Shown here piece after piece: positions 40,886-50,900 of a stretch of 64,000 nucleotides of DNA. Numbering within the stretch: the first letter of the stretch is position 1; every line of letters begins with the position of its first letter. The translations under genes and the position numbers were made by a program. Location of the stretch: assembly GCA_017505505.1 (NCBI GenBank), contig JAFVPA010000014.1, positions 1 through 64,000 on the forward strand, given 5' to 3'. Source of the stretch: Oscillospiraceae bacterium (lineage in GTDB: Bacteria; Bacillota_A; Clostridia; Oscillospirales; Oscillospiraceae). The notes below the pieces were generated by a model, which was not told the DNA's origin, ran no database searches, and saw only the letters and a program-made list of their open reading frames with translations.

Positions 40886-43015
40886 TCATCCGGTGTACAC
40901 GAACTTGCGGATATCGTCCACCAGCTGGGTCATATACGCCTCAGGAATACCGAAGGCATTCTTTTCATATTCCGCCAAGAGAAGTTTACTGATCTGCGGA
41001 ACCATTTCTGCTTGCAGATTTTCGTAATTGCTGTTTGCCACGATCTTGTCATAGGCCTTTGACCGTTGTTCGAAGTCTTCCTGCTTCTGCTTCTCTTCCT
41101 TCTTCTTCTGCCGCTCCATATTGGTTTTGGCATCGGCGAAGGTATCATACAGCCAGTCTGTCACATTTTCTGCGACCCCGACCACGATCCCGACGACCAC
41201 TGCGATTGGAATTACCAAAATACCAATTGCAATTATCAGGATATCTTCCAAAAGACTGGTAACCCGGTCTGCAAGGGCTGCTGAAATCTGGGCCGCCACC
41301 GTATCCGCGACATTGAGTCCCTGCATGTTGACCTCAGGCATCTTCCATTTGGCATTGCCAGCCTTGGCTCCATAGAGCTCATTCATAAAGTCGGTGATGA
41401 TGGTTTGGAACGTGACGAAATGCATTCCAGCTTCTTTATTCATTGCAGCGGCACAGATCCTCTGGCATCGTTCCTGAACAGACTTCTGCTTACAGGCGTT
41501 CCTGATCATGTCTTCCAGATCCTCCTGTTTACAGCCGGTGCCGTGGTCCCGCCATTCCTTCGCCTGTACTTTGATCACGTCTTCCATCAGATAGGGTGTC
41601 AGCTCCCCGGCTATTTTCTCAGCCATGGGTTCGACCATGCTCTTGCCGGCAGTTTTCAGGTTTTTGTATAACACAGGCAGTCCGCTAAGCGTATTCTGCG
41701 CTTTTTGGTAGTAATATAAGCTACCATGAGACACGGCATCGTTAATCAGAGAATCGTTGATTTTGTCCGGCCAGATGTGGTCCTCGCTTACATCCCACAG
41801 CTCGTTAACAGACTGGATGATGGTTTCCTTGGCAGGCTTCATTCTGGCAGCACCACCGGTGATCAGAACGTAGTCCACACGCTCGATTCCACCAACATGG
41901 CTGCCATCCAGATTTCTTCTTCCCCGCTTGGCATCCCGCAGGAACCGCTTCAGATGGCCGGTGTAGCTGTCTGTAACGGTTTCTCCGCTGAGCTCGTGGT
42001 ATACGGGAAAAGCGTATTTTTCGTCTGTCACGGCATCGTAAAAATCACCGGGTGTCAGCGTCACGGTAACGGATACTCCGTTTTTCTGCTTGATGGTCAG
42101 GTCTTCTTCGCTTTCCCCCTTGGGCCAGTGGCCTTCCTTAATGGCCCGCGTCTCCATGCACAGGTTTTCCGCCAGATTTTCCGGCTTAATACCGCTCTTG
42201 TCGATGCCGATGGTTTCCACATTGGCATCGATTTCCTTGCCGCCCAGGTCAATGGAAGCTTCCACATGTCGGCGGGTCACCTTGTCGATGTAAGTGATAT
42301 CCGCAGTGGTTGCACCCAGGTCAATAATCAGGACTCTCGCTGCCGCACCCAGATTGGTGCGGTTTTTCATGGCATAGAGGATAGCAGAATTGGACTCCGC
42401 CATGGTAAGTACCTGAGAAACACCGGTAGCCTCCCGGATCATAGTTTCCAGGTTTTTCCGGGCTTCCTTATCCTTCCACCTCTCGCTGGTGGGATGTCCC
42501 ACAATCACCAGGATCTTATCTCTGGGGCATTCTTTCAACTGTCGGTTATTTTTATTACCCAGGATACCGTCCATCAGACAGGAGAGGAATGTCTTTGTCA
42601 GCTCCTCCAGTGTCCGTTCCGTGGCTTCATTATCCGGATCATTGTCCGCTGGGAAGCCGATTAACAAATTGTCATTTGTGGGAACCCGTTTATAGTTGCT
42701 GTAACGGTAGGCACGATTCTTAACGGACTTTCCAATGGAAATCATACCACCCCGGCCACTCTGAGGCAGCTCATCAAAGCCTACCATGGACCAAATGCTC
42801 TCTTCGTTCCGGATGAACATTTTCAGAGTCTGGATCCTGGCATCCGATTCCGTAAGACTGGTACCGGCTGCGCTGACGTTGCCGCCGCCCAGGTCAATGC
42901 TGATAGCTTGCTGCAGCTTCTGCAGTTCCTCCAGATCGATCTTCTTCTCAAACAGAATACTGGCTACTTTGTTAACGACCCGCTTTTCTTCCGCGGTCAA
43001 TTTCGAAAAATCCAT
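40886..43015 (-). CDS. Membrane-anchored Hsp70-like ATPase
   Basis: This 709-residue protein has the actin/Hsp70 fold motifs SIDLGGGNVSAAGTS (about residue 39, phosphate 1), VLIIDLGATTADITYIDKVT (about 228, phosphate 2), SIDLGGKEID and YVLITGGAARMKPAKE (about 385, adenosine). There is no standard DnaK substrate domain. Instead a helical region leads to one long hydrophobic segment (ILIIAIGILVIPIAVVVGIV, near 590-615) and a charged coiled tail of about 90 residues (NMERQKKKEEKQKQEDFEQR). An Hsp70-type switch tied to a membrane is unusual. The start follows AAAGGATGG. Confidence 0.85.
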   Translation of the reverse strand: MDFSKLTAEEKRVVNKVASILFEKKIDLEELQKLQQAISIDLGGGNVSAAGTSLTESDARIQTLKMFIRNEESIWSMVGFDELPQSGRGGMISIGKSVKNRAYRYSNYKRVPTNDNLLIGFPADNDPDNEATERTLEELTKTFLSCLMDGILGNKNNRQLKECPRDKILVIVGHPTSERWKDKEARKNLETMIREATGVSQVLTMAESNSAILYAMKNRTNLGAAARVLIIDLGATTADITYIDKVTRRHVEASIDLGGKEIDANVETIGIDKSGIKPENLAENLCMETRAIKEGHWPKGESEEDLTIKQKNGVSVTVTLTPGDFYDAVTDEKYAFPVYHELSGETVTDSYTGHLKRFLRDAKRGRRNLDGSHVGGIERVDYVLITGGAARMKPAKETIIQSVNELWDVSEDHIWPDKINDSLINDAVSHGSLYYYQKAQNTLSGLPVLYKNLKTAGKSMVEPMAEKIAGELTPYLMEDVIKVQAKEWRDHGTGCKQEDLEDMIRNACKQKSVQERCQRICAAAMNKEAGMHFVTFQTIITDFMNELYGAKAGNAKWKMPEVNMQGLNVADTVAAQISAALADRVTSLLEDILIIAIGILVIPIAVVVGIVVGVAENVTDWLYDTFADAKTNMERQKKKEEKQKQEDFEQRSKAYDKIVANSNYENLQAEMVPQISKLLLAEYEKNAFGIPEAYMTQLVDDIRKFVYTG

Positions 43016-43102
43016 TGTGCTTCCATCCTTTCTGTCTGTCGTTCGATGGAATTAGTTTATAGGATCAGGTGAACAGTTTGCCTCCCAGCTAAACCGGAAA
43101 TT

Positions 43103-43954
43103 TCAAGTTTCTTCTGACTGCCGTTTGGAAAACAGATGGGGATAGTCCTCCTGCAGGGCCTGCTGCAGTTCCTCGGGAATTTCTCTCATAGCCCGTTCCA
43201 AAATGACTGCGGTCCTGCGGCACCAAAAATTCCCTTCTCCCAGTTTCTCCGGCAGGAGGATTTGGCGCAAATGTGGAAGCAAAAGCGCAAAATCCGACGG
43301 CAGCTGTGTTTCCTGCAATTGCAGAAGCTGCTTTTCCAAGGCCTGCACCAGTTTCTCTACAGTTTGCGGAATGGCTTCCTCCGGGCAGTGAAGCTGTGTC
43401 CGGGGCTCTTCCAACTCTGTCAGTTTCCGCAAGGCCCTCTCCCGCAGGGTATTCCAGCTGACGGTGTCTTTTCTTTGGGACTCATCCATCATCCGGTTCA
43501 GAATGCCCAGCAGGCCGGTTTCCCGGTTCATATCCCGCTCCAGCATCTCGATCCATTCCCGTTTGTCCTCCCGCTGCTTCAGCAGGATCCAGTTATGCCG
43601 GTAGCAATCCCGGGCGCTTTCCAGCAGCAGCTGCTTTTCCTTGTTCTGGAGATTGGTTTGCCCGCAGAGCTTTGCCTGGTCCGGGTGCTGCAGAAAAAAG
43701 CGAAGCAAGTCGATCCGTTCCGTATCTCTGTTATCTGTGAAATTGACAGGCATCCTGGATGCTGGCTGTTTCCGGGAAGCCGCTTCCGTATTCTTCTCCA
43801 ATTGCATGACCTGGGACAGTCTGCTGAGTCCCTGGTCTGTCTCCTGCTTTACTTTCTCGGAAAGATTCTGGGTTTTCTTTGCCAGGGATTCCAGGAAAGC
43901 CTTTTTATTTACATACAGATCTTTGTATGGATTTCCATTTAAATCTCGTTTCAT
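43103..43954 (-). CDS. Helical, coiled-coil-like protein of unknown function
   Basis: This 283-residue protein starts MKRDLNGNPYKDLYVNKKAF, which sits 19 bases after the previous stop. It is rich in Leu, Gln, Glu and Arg, with long helical stretches (SLAKKTQNLSEKVKQETDQG; TVEKLVQALEKQLLQLQETQ) and no membrane segment. Its place directly before the Hsp70-like gene suggests a co-factor or adaptor, as GrpE-like nucleotide exchangers are also helical, but no sequence match to GrpE is seen. Confidence 0.6.
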   Translation of the reverse strand: MKRDLNGNPYKDLYVNKKAFLESLAKKTQNLSEKVKQETDQGLSRLSQVMQLEKNTEAASRKQPASRMPVNFTDNRDTERIDLLRFFLQHPDQAKLCGQTNLQNKEKQLLLESARDCYRHNWILLKQREDKREWIEMLERDMNRETGLLGILNRMMDESQRKDTVSWNTLRERALRKLTELEEPRTQLHCPEEAIPQTVEKLVQALEKQLLQLQETQLPSDFALLLPHLRQILLPEKLGEGNFWCRRTAVILERAMREIPEELQQALQEDYPHLFSKRQSEET

Positions 43955-43973
43955 CGTCACACTGCCTTTCCGA

Positions 43974-45239
43974 TCAGGGGCAGACCATATTGCCTTTTTC
44001 CGTATACCGGAAGGTCTGTCCGTTGTGTTCCAGCCGTTCAGCATCCCCCTGCTTCAAATTGGAGAATGGAGCCGCCATGGCGTTCCACACTGCGTCAGGC
44101 GTATACATCCTGCCATTCATGGCCGTGACAGTGCCATCCCGGGTCAGCACCAGGAGTGTCTCCGGGGTTCTTACCACTGCCAGCACATCCTTCCTGCGCA
44201 GGTCCGGACGATTGGACTTTGTGCATCCATCCTCCATATGTACCACCCAGACGTCCTCCCGGGCCCAGATGCCCATAGCATTGGATATGGTTTTTTTTCC
44301 GTTCTCCTTCAGACTGACCGTATTTCCCACCAGGACATGAGGCAGGCCGTTAGAATGTAAGGAAGCATCCAGGCAATCATCCGCATCGGCCAGCCGGGTG
44401 GTCTGCCATTTTGTCTCATACTGCCAGAGCTTATCCTGCATAAGACAAGCCACATGGCTGCCATTGGCACAGAGACTACCTTTGAAATTGGTCATAGTCT
44501 TATCTGCAAACCAGGCGGCGACCCGTCCTCCGGGTGGGATCATCACCGTGAGTCTGCCCTGGTCCGGATTGTCGATATGGATCTTCCGTGCAGTATCTCC
44601 GGTATTTTTCAGGATCCGCAGCTTGGGCACAGTCCCCTCAGGCAGATTCTTCCAGCTGAAGGGGAAGATTTCCCCTTCGTCCTTCAGCTCATAGTCTGTG
44701 TCTGTATCTGCACATTTCCAGGGTACGAGCATGGCTTTGCGCAATTTTGAGGGCAGCTTGGAGGGTACCCGGGACAGTGCCATACAGTTCAGTGTCATCA
44801 GGACCATGGCCATTCCCCGTTTTTCAGCAGGAAGCAGCACGACAGTATCCTCCGCATCCTTGAGAAATTCAGAAGGTGCCCGGAAGTCACCGCATCCGTC
44901 CATCAGATAGGGCTCTTTATTCTCGTTCTCCAGATACAGAAAAAAATCATCCAGCTTCCAGTTTTCCAGCCATTGGATAACAGAAGCTTTATTCGGGAAA
45001 TCTTCATAGCAAAATAAATCATCCAGGATTCTACAGATTTGCTGCTCCGTTCCAACTGACGGAGCCTGCGAGAAAAACCAGCGAAGAAATTCCCGGTTTT
45101 TTTCCAGATCCGAGAAGGTGTCTCCACGAATTCCGTCTGCCAGCCGCTGAAGAGAGCTGCGGCTGCCAATCTCCACAGCCTGCAGATTATCCAGATCCGC
45201 CCAGATATTACTCGTATTCGGACGCTCCATCGTCGTCAT
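43974..45239 (-). CDS. Protein of unknown function in the Hsp70/AAA+ operon
   Basis: This 421-residue soluble protein starts MTTMERPNTS after AAGGAGTG. The N-terminal 100 residues are helical (SLQRLADGIRGDTFSDLEKN); the rest appears beta-rich with several short motifs like WQTTRLADADDCLDASLHSN and DVLAVVRTPETLLVLTRDGT, which could be a beta-propeller-type repeat. The family is not recognised. Its start lies 32 bases inside the end of the preceding gene, so the two are coupled. Confidence 0.6.
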   Translation of the reverse strand: MTTMERPNTSNIWADLDNLQAVEIGSRSSLQRLADGIRGDTFSDLEKNREFLRWFFSQAPSVGTEQQICRILDDLFCYEDFPNKASVIQWLENWKLDDFFLYLENENKEPYLMDGCGDFRAPSEFLKDAEDTVVLLPAEKRGMAMVLMTLNCMALSRVPSKLPSKLRKAMLVPWKCADTDTDYELKDEGEIFPFSWKNLPEGTVPKLRILKNTGDTARKIHIDNPDQGRLTVMIPPGGRVAAWFADKTMTNFKGSLCANGSHVACLMQDKLWQYETKWQTTRLADADDCLDASLHSNGLPHVLVGNTVSLKENGKKTISNAMGIWAREDVWVVHMEDGCTKSNRPDLRRKDVLAVVRTPETLLVLTRDGTVTAMNGRMYTPDAVWNAMAAPFSNLKQGDAERLEHNGQTFRYTEKGNMVCP

Positions 45240-46209
45240 GTTCAAACACTCCTTCTTTTTCTGTCATGGACTCCCAGACAATCCCATCTGCTTTCCGGGT
45301 TTGAAGACTTCGAACCTGCTGGTCCAGCAAATGGATCAGCGGCTGAACCGATTCCTGTGGCTTTTCCAAATCCACCCACTGTTCTTCCAATATTTCCGGG
45401 GTTTCGTTCAGTGCAGGGAAGATCCATTTTCGAATTATCTTCAGTATCAGGATGATCACTGGGTAGGACAGAGCTGCCAGAGACAGTACACATCTCAGCA
45501 GCCCGGACCATTCTATGGTATGCATTTTCCGGGCAGCCAGTACACTGGCCACTGTGGCGGCACGCTCCGGTTCCGGCCGTTGCTCCGGTTTTCTGCACAA
45601 AACCTGAGCCGCAGTGATGCTCCAGATACACACCGCATCAAAAGACAGGTCCGGATGGATTTCCTTCGGTGGTTCCTGTTTGACGGATACATAGCTGCAC
45701 ATGGCCAGGATAGCTGCCACCTGGGGAATCATTCTCTCCGGGAAACTGGGCACCCGGCCTCCTACAAACAGGGCCTGGGAGGAGCTTGCCGCAAAAGCAT
45801 GGAGCAGACGCCTGTTTTCCTCGGTTTCCGCCGGGGCCAGCTTCATGCGCTGTTCCAACAGGTTCATAACCTCCCGCCGCTGCATGTTCGATCCGTGGAG
45901 CCAGGCGCTCAGGGCAGTCAGACTGCAAACCAGGGCATCCGGATCTTCAGCCAATGCCAGCTGTTCCTGCTCCCAGGTATCCGGATTCTTCTGATACCGT
46001 TCCATCTGCTCCGGAACAAACTGTTGGATCTGGTGCAGCCGCTGGACAAATGCTTTTTCCACCCCCTCTACATAGGGGATGTCTTCAAATCCCTTTCGAA
46101 AAATAGCTTCCAGAGCCGCATCCAGCTGAGATTCCTCCCAAAGGGCAGCAGCGCACAGCTGTCGGATTTCCTCATACTGCAAGAGATCATTGATATAGTT
46201 CATGGCCAT
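45208..46209 (-). CDS. Putative membrane protein of unknown function
   Basis: This 333-residue protein starts MAMNYINDLL behind TGGAGGCATAAGACC. The first 200 residues are helical, with one hydrophobic patch near 160 (MIPQVAAILAMCSYVSV). A strong membrane segment (RCVLSLAALSYPVIILILKI) lies near 245-265. The C-terminus after it is acidic and ends DDDGASEYE. It is a candidate membrane partner of the Hsp70-like protein. No family is recognised. Confidence 0.6.
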   Translation of the reverse strand: MAMNYINDLLQYEEIRQLCAAALWEESQLDAALEAIFRKGFEDIPYVEGVEKAFVQRLHQIQQFVPEQMERYQKNPDTWEQEQLALAEDPDALVCSLTALSAWLHGSNMQRREVMNLLEQRMKLAPAETEENRRLLHAFAASSSQALFVGGRVPSFPERMIPQVAAILAMCSYVSVKQEPPKEIHPDLSFDAVCIWSITAAQVLCRKPEQRPEPERAATVASVLAARKMHTIEWSGLLRCVLSLAALSYPVIILILKIIRKWIFPALNETPEILEEQWVDLEKPQESVQPLIHLLDQQVRSLQTRKADGIVWESMTEKEGVFEHDDDGASEYE

Positions 46210-46213
46210 GGTC

Positions 46214-47215
46214 TTATGCCTCCATAATTGCTTTTGCTTCGGCCAGATCCAGTTTCTCCGGCCCCTGGTAGAAAAGCTGCCCGCAGAGCTTGATTTTCCG
46301 GTAGGTTCCCTTGCTGTCAAGATAGTACTGGGAATCATAGTACTTCAGCAAGGTTTTCAGGGAACTCCAGAAGTCACCGCTGGCATACTCCTCGGCAGAA
46401 CCATCTTGATACAGCTTCCGCCGGACGGGCATTACTTTTGCGTAGATTTTCTGACACAGGTCCACCAGTTTATCCGCTTCACCTTCAGGCAGACGATGTA
46501 CGCCAAAGCAGTGGTACAGCTTCTCCTCCCGCTCCGTATCGCCAGGGATGCCGGTTGCAATATTCACCCGCAAGACGTTGCTGTAGTGGACAGGGCGTGT
46601 CTTCATATCGTTGAACATATTTTTGGACATACCCAGGTAAATACCGATCTCCTCATCGTTTGCACCGCGCCAGCGTTCATGTTTCAGATCGTTGAGCTGC
46701 TTTTTTGCATCGGCAAAGCTGTCCTCCGTCTGGGGGTAATGGCCCAACAACATATACAGGTCTTCTGTTTTTGCTGCAGGCAGACCTTCACCCAGTTTTT
46801 CCACGCTGTCCCGTTCCGGTCGTTTGGAGGCTTTGAAGACCTTCTCGTTCAGCATGCTCTTGCCCAGTCCAGTCATTTCGCTGAGAAAAGCGGTAAATTC
46901 CGTTTTGGACAACTCCCGGCCGGGAACCCAATGTGCAGGAGCCTTTCCCCCCGGAAAGGCAGGCAGCCGGCAGAACTTTCCTTTGGCTAACTTATCCTGA
47001 CTGCAGCCAATAATGGTACACAGCTCATCCCGGCGATCGCCGTCCTCATCCATAGCCACACTTTTATAATATCTCTCGATTTCTTCCCAGAACCGGTCCT
47101 GCGCTTTGGTTGCATCAGAAACAGGCATGTCCTTCTGCTTCCGGGAAGCGGAAGCATTTAAAAACGCTTCCTGTGCCCGCTGGTCCGCGCTGCGCTGCTC
47201 CAGATCCTTGTTCAT
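46214..47215 (-). CDS. First gene of the Hsp70/AAA+ operon, unknown function
   Basis: This 333-residue protein is given from MNKDLEQRSA, where GGAG lies 6 bases upstream. An ATG at 47320 is unlikely because the predicted transcript begins near 47317; other Met codons between are possible. It is charged and helical. GANDEEIGIYLGMSKNMFND could be a helix-turn-helix, as could LLGHYPQTED, so it may be the operon's regulator. It is divergent from the helicase operon. No family is recognised. Confidence 0.55.
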   Translation of the reverse strand: MNKDLEQRSADQRAQEAFLNASASRKQKDMPVSDATKAQDRFWEEIERYYKSVAMDEDGDRRDELCTIIGCSQDKLAKGKFCRLPAFPGGKAPAHWVPGRELSKTEFTAFLSEMTGLGKSMLNEKVFKASKRPERDSVEKLGEGLPAAKTEDLYMLLGHYPQTEDSFADAKKQLNDLKHERWRGANDEEIGIYLGMSKNMFNDMKTRPVHYSNVLRVNIATGIPGDTEREEKLYHCFGVHRLPEGEADKLVDLCQKIYAKVMPVRRKLYQDGSAEEYASGDFWSSLKTLLKYYDSQYYLDSKGTYRKIKLCGQLFYQGPEKLDLAEAKAIMEA

Positions 47216-47323
47216 CTCTTTCTCCATTCTCACCATCTCCATTATAGTCTCTGCATAGGCTGCTTCCACCCAGCTAAGCCGGAACAGGCAGATTTCTTGT
47301 TCCATATATATCATATTCATTTT

Positions 47324-47352
47324 ATCATATCACCAATAATCGCAAAAATCAA
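47324..47352 (-). promoter_or_regulatory. Promoter of the Hsp70/AAA+ operon
   Basis: TTGATT, 17 bases, TATGAT on the minus strand. It is back to back with the helicase-operon promoter about 70 bases away. Confidence 0.65.
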
Positions 47353-47419
47353 CCGCTCTCCTTTTGTTAAAAACGCACAAAGAAGTATGGTTTTCCTTTC
47401 CGTCTTAGGTGGGATGCCG

Positions 47420-47447
47420 TTGATTTTGGGCTGCGGTAGAATACGAT
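47420..47447 (+). promoter_or_regulatory. Promoter of the helicase/MoxR/VWA operon
   Basis: TTGATT, 16 bases, TACGAT on the plus strand, about 38 bases before the first ATG. The -35 box matches that of the divergent promoter. Confidence 0.5.
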
Positions 47448-47484
47448 CAGAACCATATTATTTTCTGATGAAGGAGCAAACAGC

Positions 47485-47856
47485 ATGAAGAATCTTACTA
47501 TTTTTTCTAATCTGAAGAATTGTTTTCAGCCTCTGGCTACGGGATTGGACCGAGGGACCTCCGGTTGCCTCCCGCCCCGGATCGTACTGACGGAGAATAC
47601 CATTACATTCGATGGTTTCACCACTCCCCGGCTTCGGAATACGGTACCTGTCCGGGAGGATGGCCCGGAGGCTTGGGGTTACCAGATCAAAGTACCTGCC
47701 GGAGGCTGGTACAGCCGCAGCGGTGGTACCCATTGGAAACAGGTGGAATCCACCACCTATGTGTGGCTGGAATATGAGGGCAGCACCCTGGATGTGATAT
47801 ACATCGGACAGGGAGGTAAGCCGGTTTGGGAAACATCCACGGCGAAGGCCTTTTGA
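47485..47856 (+). CDS. Small protein of unknown function before the helicase
   Basis: This 123-residue protein starts MKNLTIFSNL after AAGGAGCAAACAGC. It is rich in Gly, Thr and Trp, with likely beta structure (VPAGGWYSRSGGTHWKQVES, YVWLEYEGSTLDVIYIGQGG). There is no membrane segment or Cys pattern. It is the first gene of the plus-strand operon, 62 bases before the helicase. No family is recognised. Confidence 0.6.
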   Translation: MKNLTIFSNLKNCFQPLATGLDRGTSGCLPPRIVLTENTITFDGFTTPRLRNTVPVREDGPEAWGYQIKVPAGGWYSRSGGTHWKQVESTTYVWLEYEGSTLDVIYIGQGGKPVWETSTAKAF

Positions 47857-47918
47857 ATGGCTGCTTTGGATATTTTCAAGTGTCCCCTTATCGAAACAAA
47901 TACCAAAGGAGGGATCGT

Positions 47919-50900
47919 ATGTCTTCTGCCAGTGATATTTTTGAGATTCAGGATTTTGGACTTCAGTACGAGACAGACTGGATATCCGAGAAGGAAGAAA
48001 CCTGCAGTGAGATAAGCGCTGCCGATGGACTTGTCCGATGTGTCCGGGAAACGGGCAGAGTTGATCTTCCTTACATCTCCCAACTTACCGGGCTGGGCCT
48101 GCACCGATTGATCAAGGACCTGGGAGAGGCCGGTGCTATCTACCAGGACCCGGCCCCCTTTGCCTGCCGGGAAGATTGGGAACCTGCCCAGGGCTGGCTG
48201 CTCAGTGCTTCCTATCTCAGCGGCAATATTTCCCACAAGTATACCCAAGCCTGTGAAATGGAGGCGAAATTTCCCGGCTGCTTCCGCCGCAATGTCACGG
48301 CGCTGAAAGCCCTCCTGCCTCTGGGACAGGCCTTTGAGGACATCCATATTTCCCTGGGTGCTCCTTGGATCCCGGCGGTGGAATATGGCCGGTTTCTCCG
48401 GGATCTGCTTCAGCTGAAGACACCTCCTGCCATTTTCTTCAACCGGGAATTGGCAGTCTGGAAGATTGAATCCCCTCCCGAAGCCCGGCTGTCGGTGTTG
48501 AACAACATGACCTACGGCAATGAGGACATCAGTGCTCTACGGATCATTGAGCAGACTATGAATGCCAAGACCGTGAAAATTTATGATTATCACTTTAATC
48601 CCGCCACCTATGACACAGAACGGATTCTCAACCTGAAGAAGACCCTGGCAGCCCAGGAGCTGCAGAAGCGGATCCTCCGGGAATTTGAACTCTGGACACA
48701 AAAAGATCTCTTCCGCCGGACTCGTCTGGAAGAATATTATAACGAAGCCCTGTCCGGCTTCCTCTACACCCCCTATAACGGAACATTCCTGGATTTTAAA
48801 GATATCGCCCCCGGTATTGCGCTGTACAAGCACCAGCGCGATGCCATTGCCCGAATCGTCCTGTCCGGTGAGAATGTGCTGCTGGCCCACGATGTGGGCA
48901 CCGGCAAAACCTACGAAATGATTATTGGTATCCACGAGCTGTATCGGATGGGGATCAGCGGAAAAAATCTGCTGGTAGTACCGAACAATGTGCTGCAGGA
49001 CTTTGCCAACACCCATGCGCTGCTGTACCCCGAAGATCAGATTCTGGTGATTACGCCCCAGGCCTTCCGGGTACAGAAACGGGCAGCAGTGCTGGAGCAG
49101 ATCCGCAGCGGAGATTATACTGCCGTGTACATAAGTCATTCTTCTTTCGATCTGATTCCCATGAGCCGGGACTATCAAATCAGAAAGCGTACCCAGCGGA
49201 TCCGCCAGCTGCGCTCAGCCGCAGCCAGAACCGAAAACAAGTCCGAAAAGCACATGCTGGATGGTCAGGCCGACCGGGAAGCCCGGAAGCTTGCCCAATT
49301 CCAGGTCAACACCAAGGATCCTCCCTGGTTGTGCTATGATCAGCTGGACATTGAGACCCTGGTGGTGGATGAAGCCCATAGCTACAAGAATATCTCCCTG
49401 GAAACCCGCAGCGACGGCATCACCGGCCTGCACCGCCGGGGCAGCAGAAAATGCGATGAGATGCTGGAAAAGGTCCACCATACCGGACGGACAATCTTCG
49501 CCACCGGAACCACCATCACCAATTCCATTTCCGATGTATTCGTGATGCAGAAGTACCTGCAGCCGGAATTCCTGGAATTTCACAATCTCAGTTCCTTCGA
49601 CCAGTGGATCAACACCTTTGCCCGGCGGGAAACCAACTGGGAGGTGGATGTGGACGGAAGCGACCTGCGGGAGGTGACCCGTTTTAGCTCTTTCCACAAT
49701 CTTAATGAGCTGATGGGATTGTTTTCTCTGGTCTGCGATTTTCACCACATGGAGGAAAAGGACAGCACGCTTCCAGCCTTCCACGGTGTAACCAACATCT
49801 GTGTCCCCAGAAATACCCAGCAGGCCGCCTATATCCAGGAGCTGTCTCAGCGCACCGAGGCCATCCGCCAGCGGAAGGTGGACCGCACCGAGGATAACCT
49901 GCTGAAGGTCACCACCGACGGCAGAAAGGCGGCGCTGGACATTCGCCTGGTGGTACCCAATGCCCGGGAAACCAGCATGGAAGCCACCAAAATCAGCGCC
50001 TGCGCCGGGGAAATCTGGAAGCTGTACCAGCGTTATCCCGGTTCCGCCCAGTTGGTCTTCAGCGACCTTGGTACCCCTAAAAACGGCTTCAATATTTACG
50101 ATACTCTGCAAAGCCATCTGATCCGGCTTGGCATCCCCGAAGCAGAAATAGCCTTCGTCCACGATGCCGACAGCGAGAAGGCCCGGACCAAGTTGTTTCT
50201 GGCCGTCAATGAGGGAAGCCTGCGAGTGATTATCGGCTCCACCCAAAAGCTGGGTGTTGGTGTCAATATCCAGAAGAAGCTCCGGGCTATCCACCATCTG
50301 TCCATCCCTTGGCGGCCTGCGGACCTGACCCAGCGGGAAGGCCGTCTGCTCCGTCAGGGCAATACCTCTGACGAGGTCTTCATTTTCCGCTATATCACAG
50401 AAGGTACCTTCGACAGCTATTCCTGGCAGCTGCTGGAAAATAAGCAGCGCTTCATCGCATCATTCCTTGGCGGCAGCTGTGGTGTCAACCGGATGGATGA
50501 CGTGGCGGACATGGTGCTGTCCTACGCCGAGGTCAAAGCCTTGGCTGTCGGCAACCCCCTGATCAAAAAGCGTGTAGAGGTGGCCAATCTCATCTCCCGG
50601 ACCAAGATGGCCTCCCGTCAGCGGCAGAAGCAGCTGGCCCAGCTGCATGCTGTTATGGAGGAAGCTCCCAAAAAGAAAAAGAAGCTGAGGGCGCTGGAAC
50701 GCTGTGCCTGCATCGATGCGGCCTTCTACAAAGAACACCGGGAACCGATCCCTAACGACGAGCGATTGGCCTTTGGTGACGATCTGCTGGAAGTCCTGGC
50801 AGAAAATATTCTCTGTCAGGAGGAACGTCTTTTCTTCTCCTATCAGGACTTTGATGTGATCCTTCCCAGGATGATGCGGCAGGATGAATCCTACATCCTC

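Noticed and set aside
47216..47320. Upstream ATG for the first gene of the Hsp70/AAA+ operon
   Set aside because: The predicted transcription start is at or after that ATG and there is no ribosome site; a downstream Met is more likely, though exact choice is uncertain.
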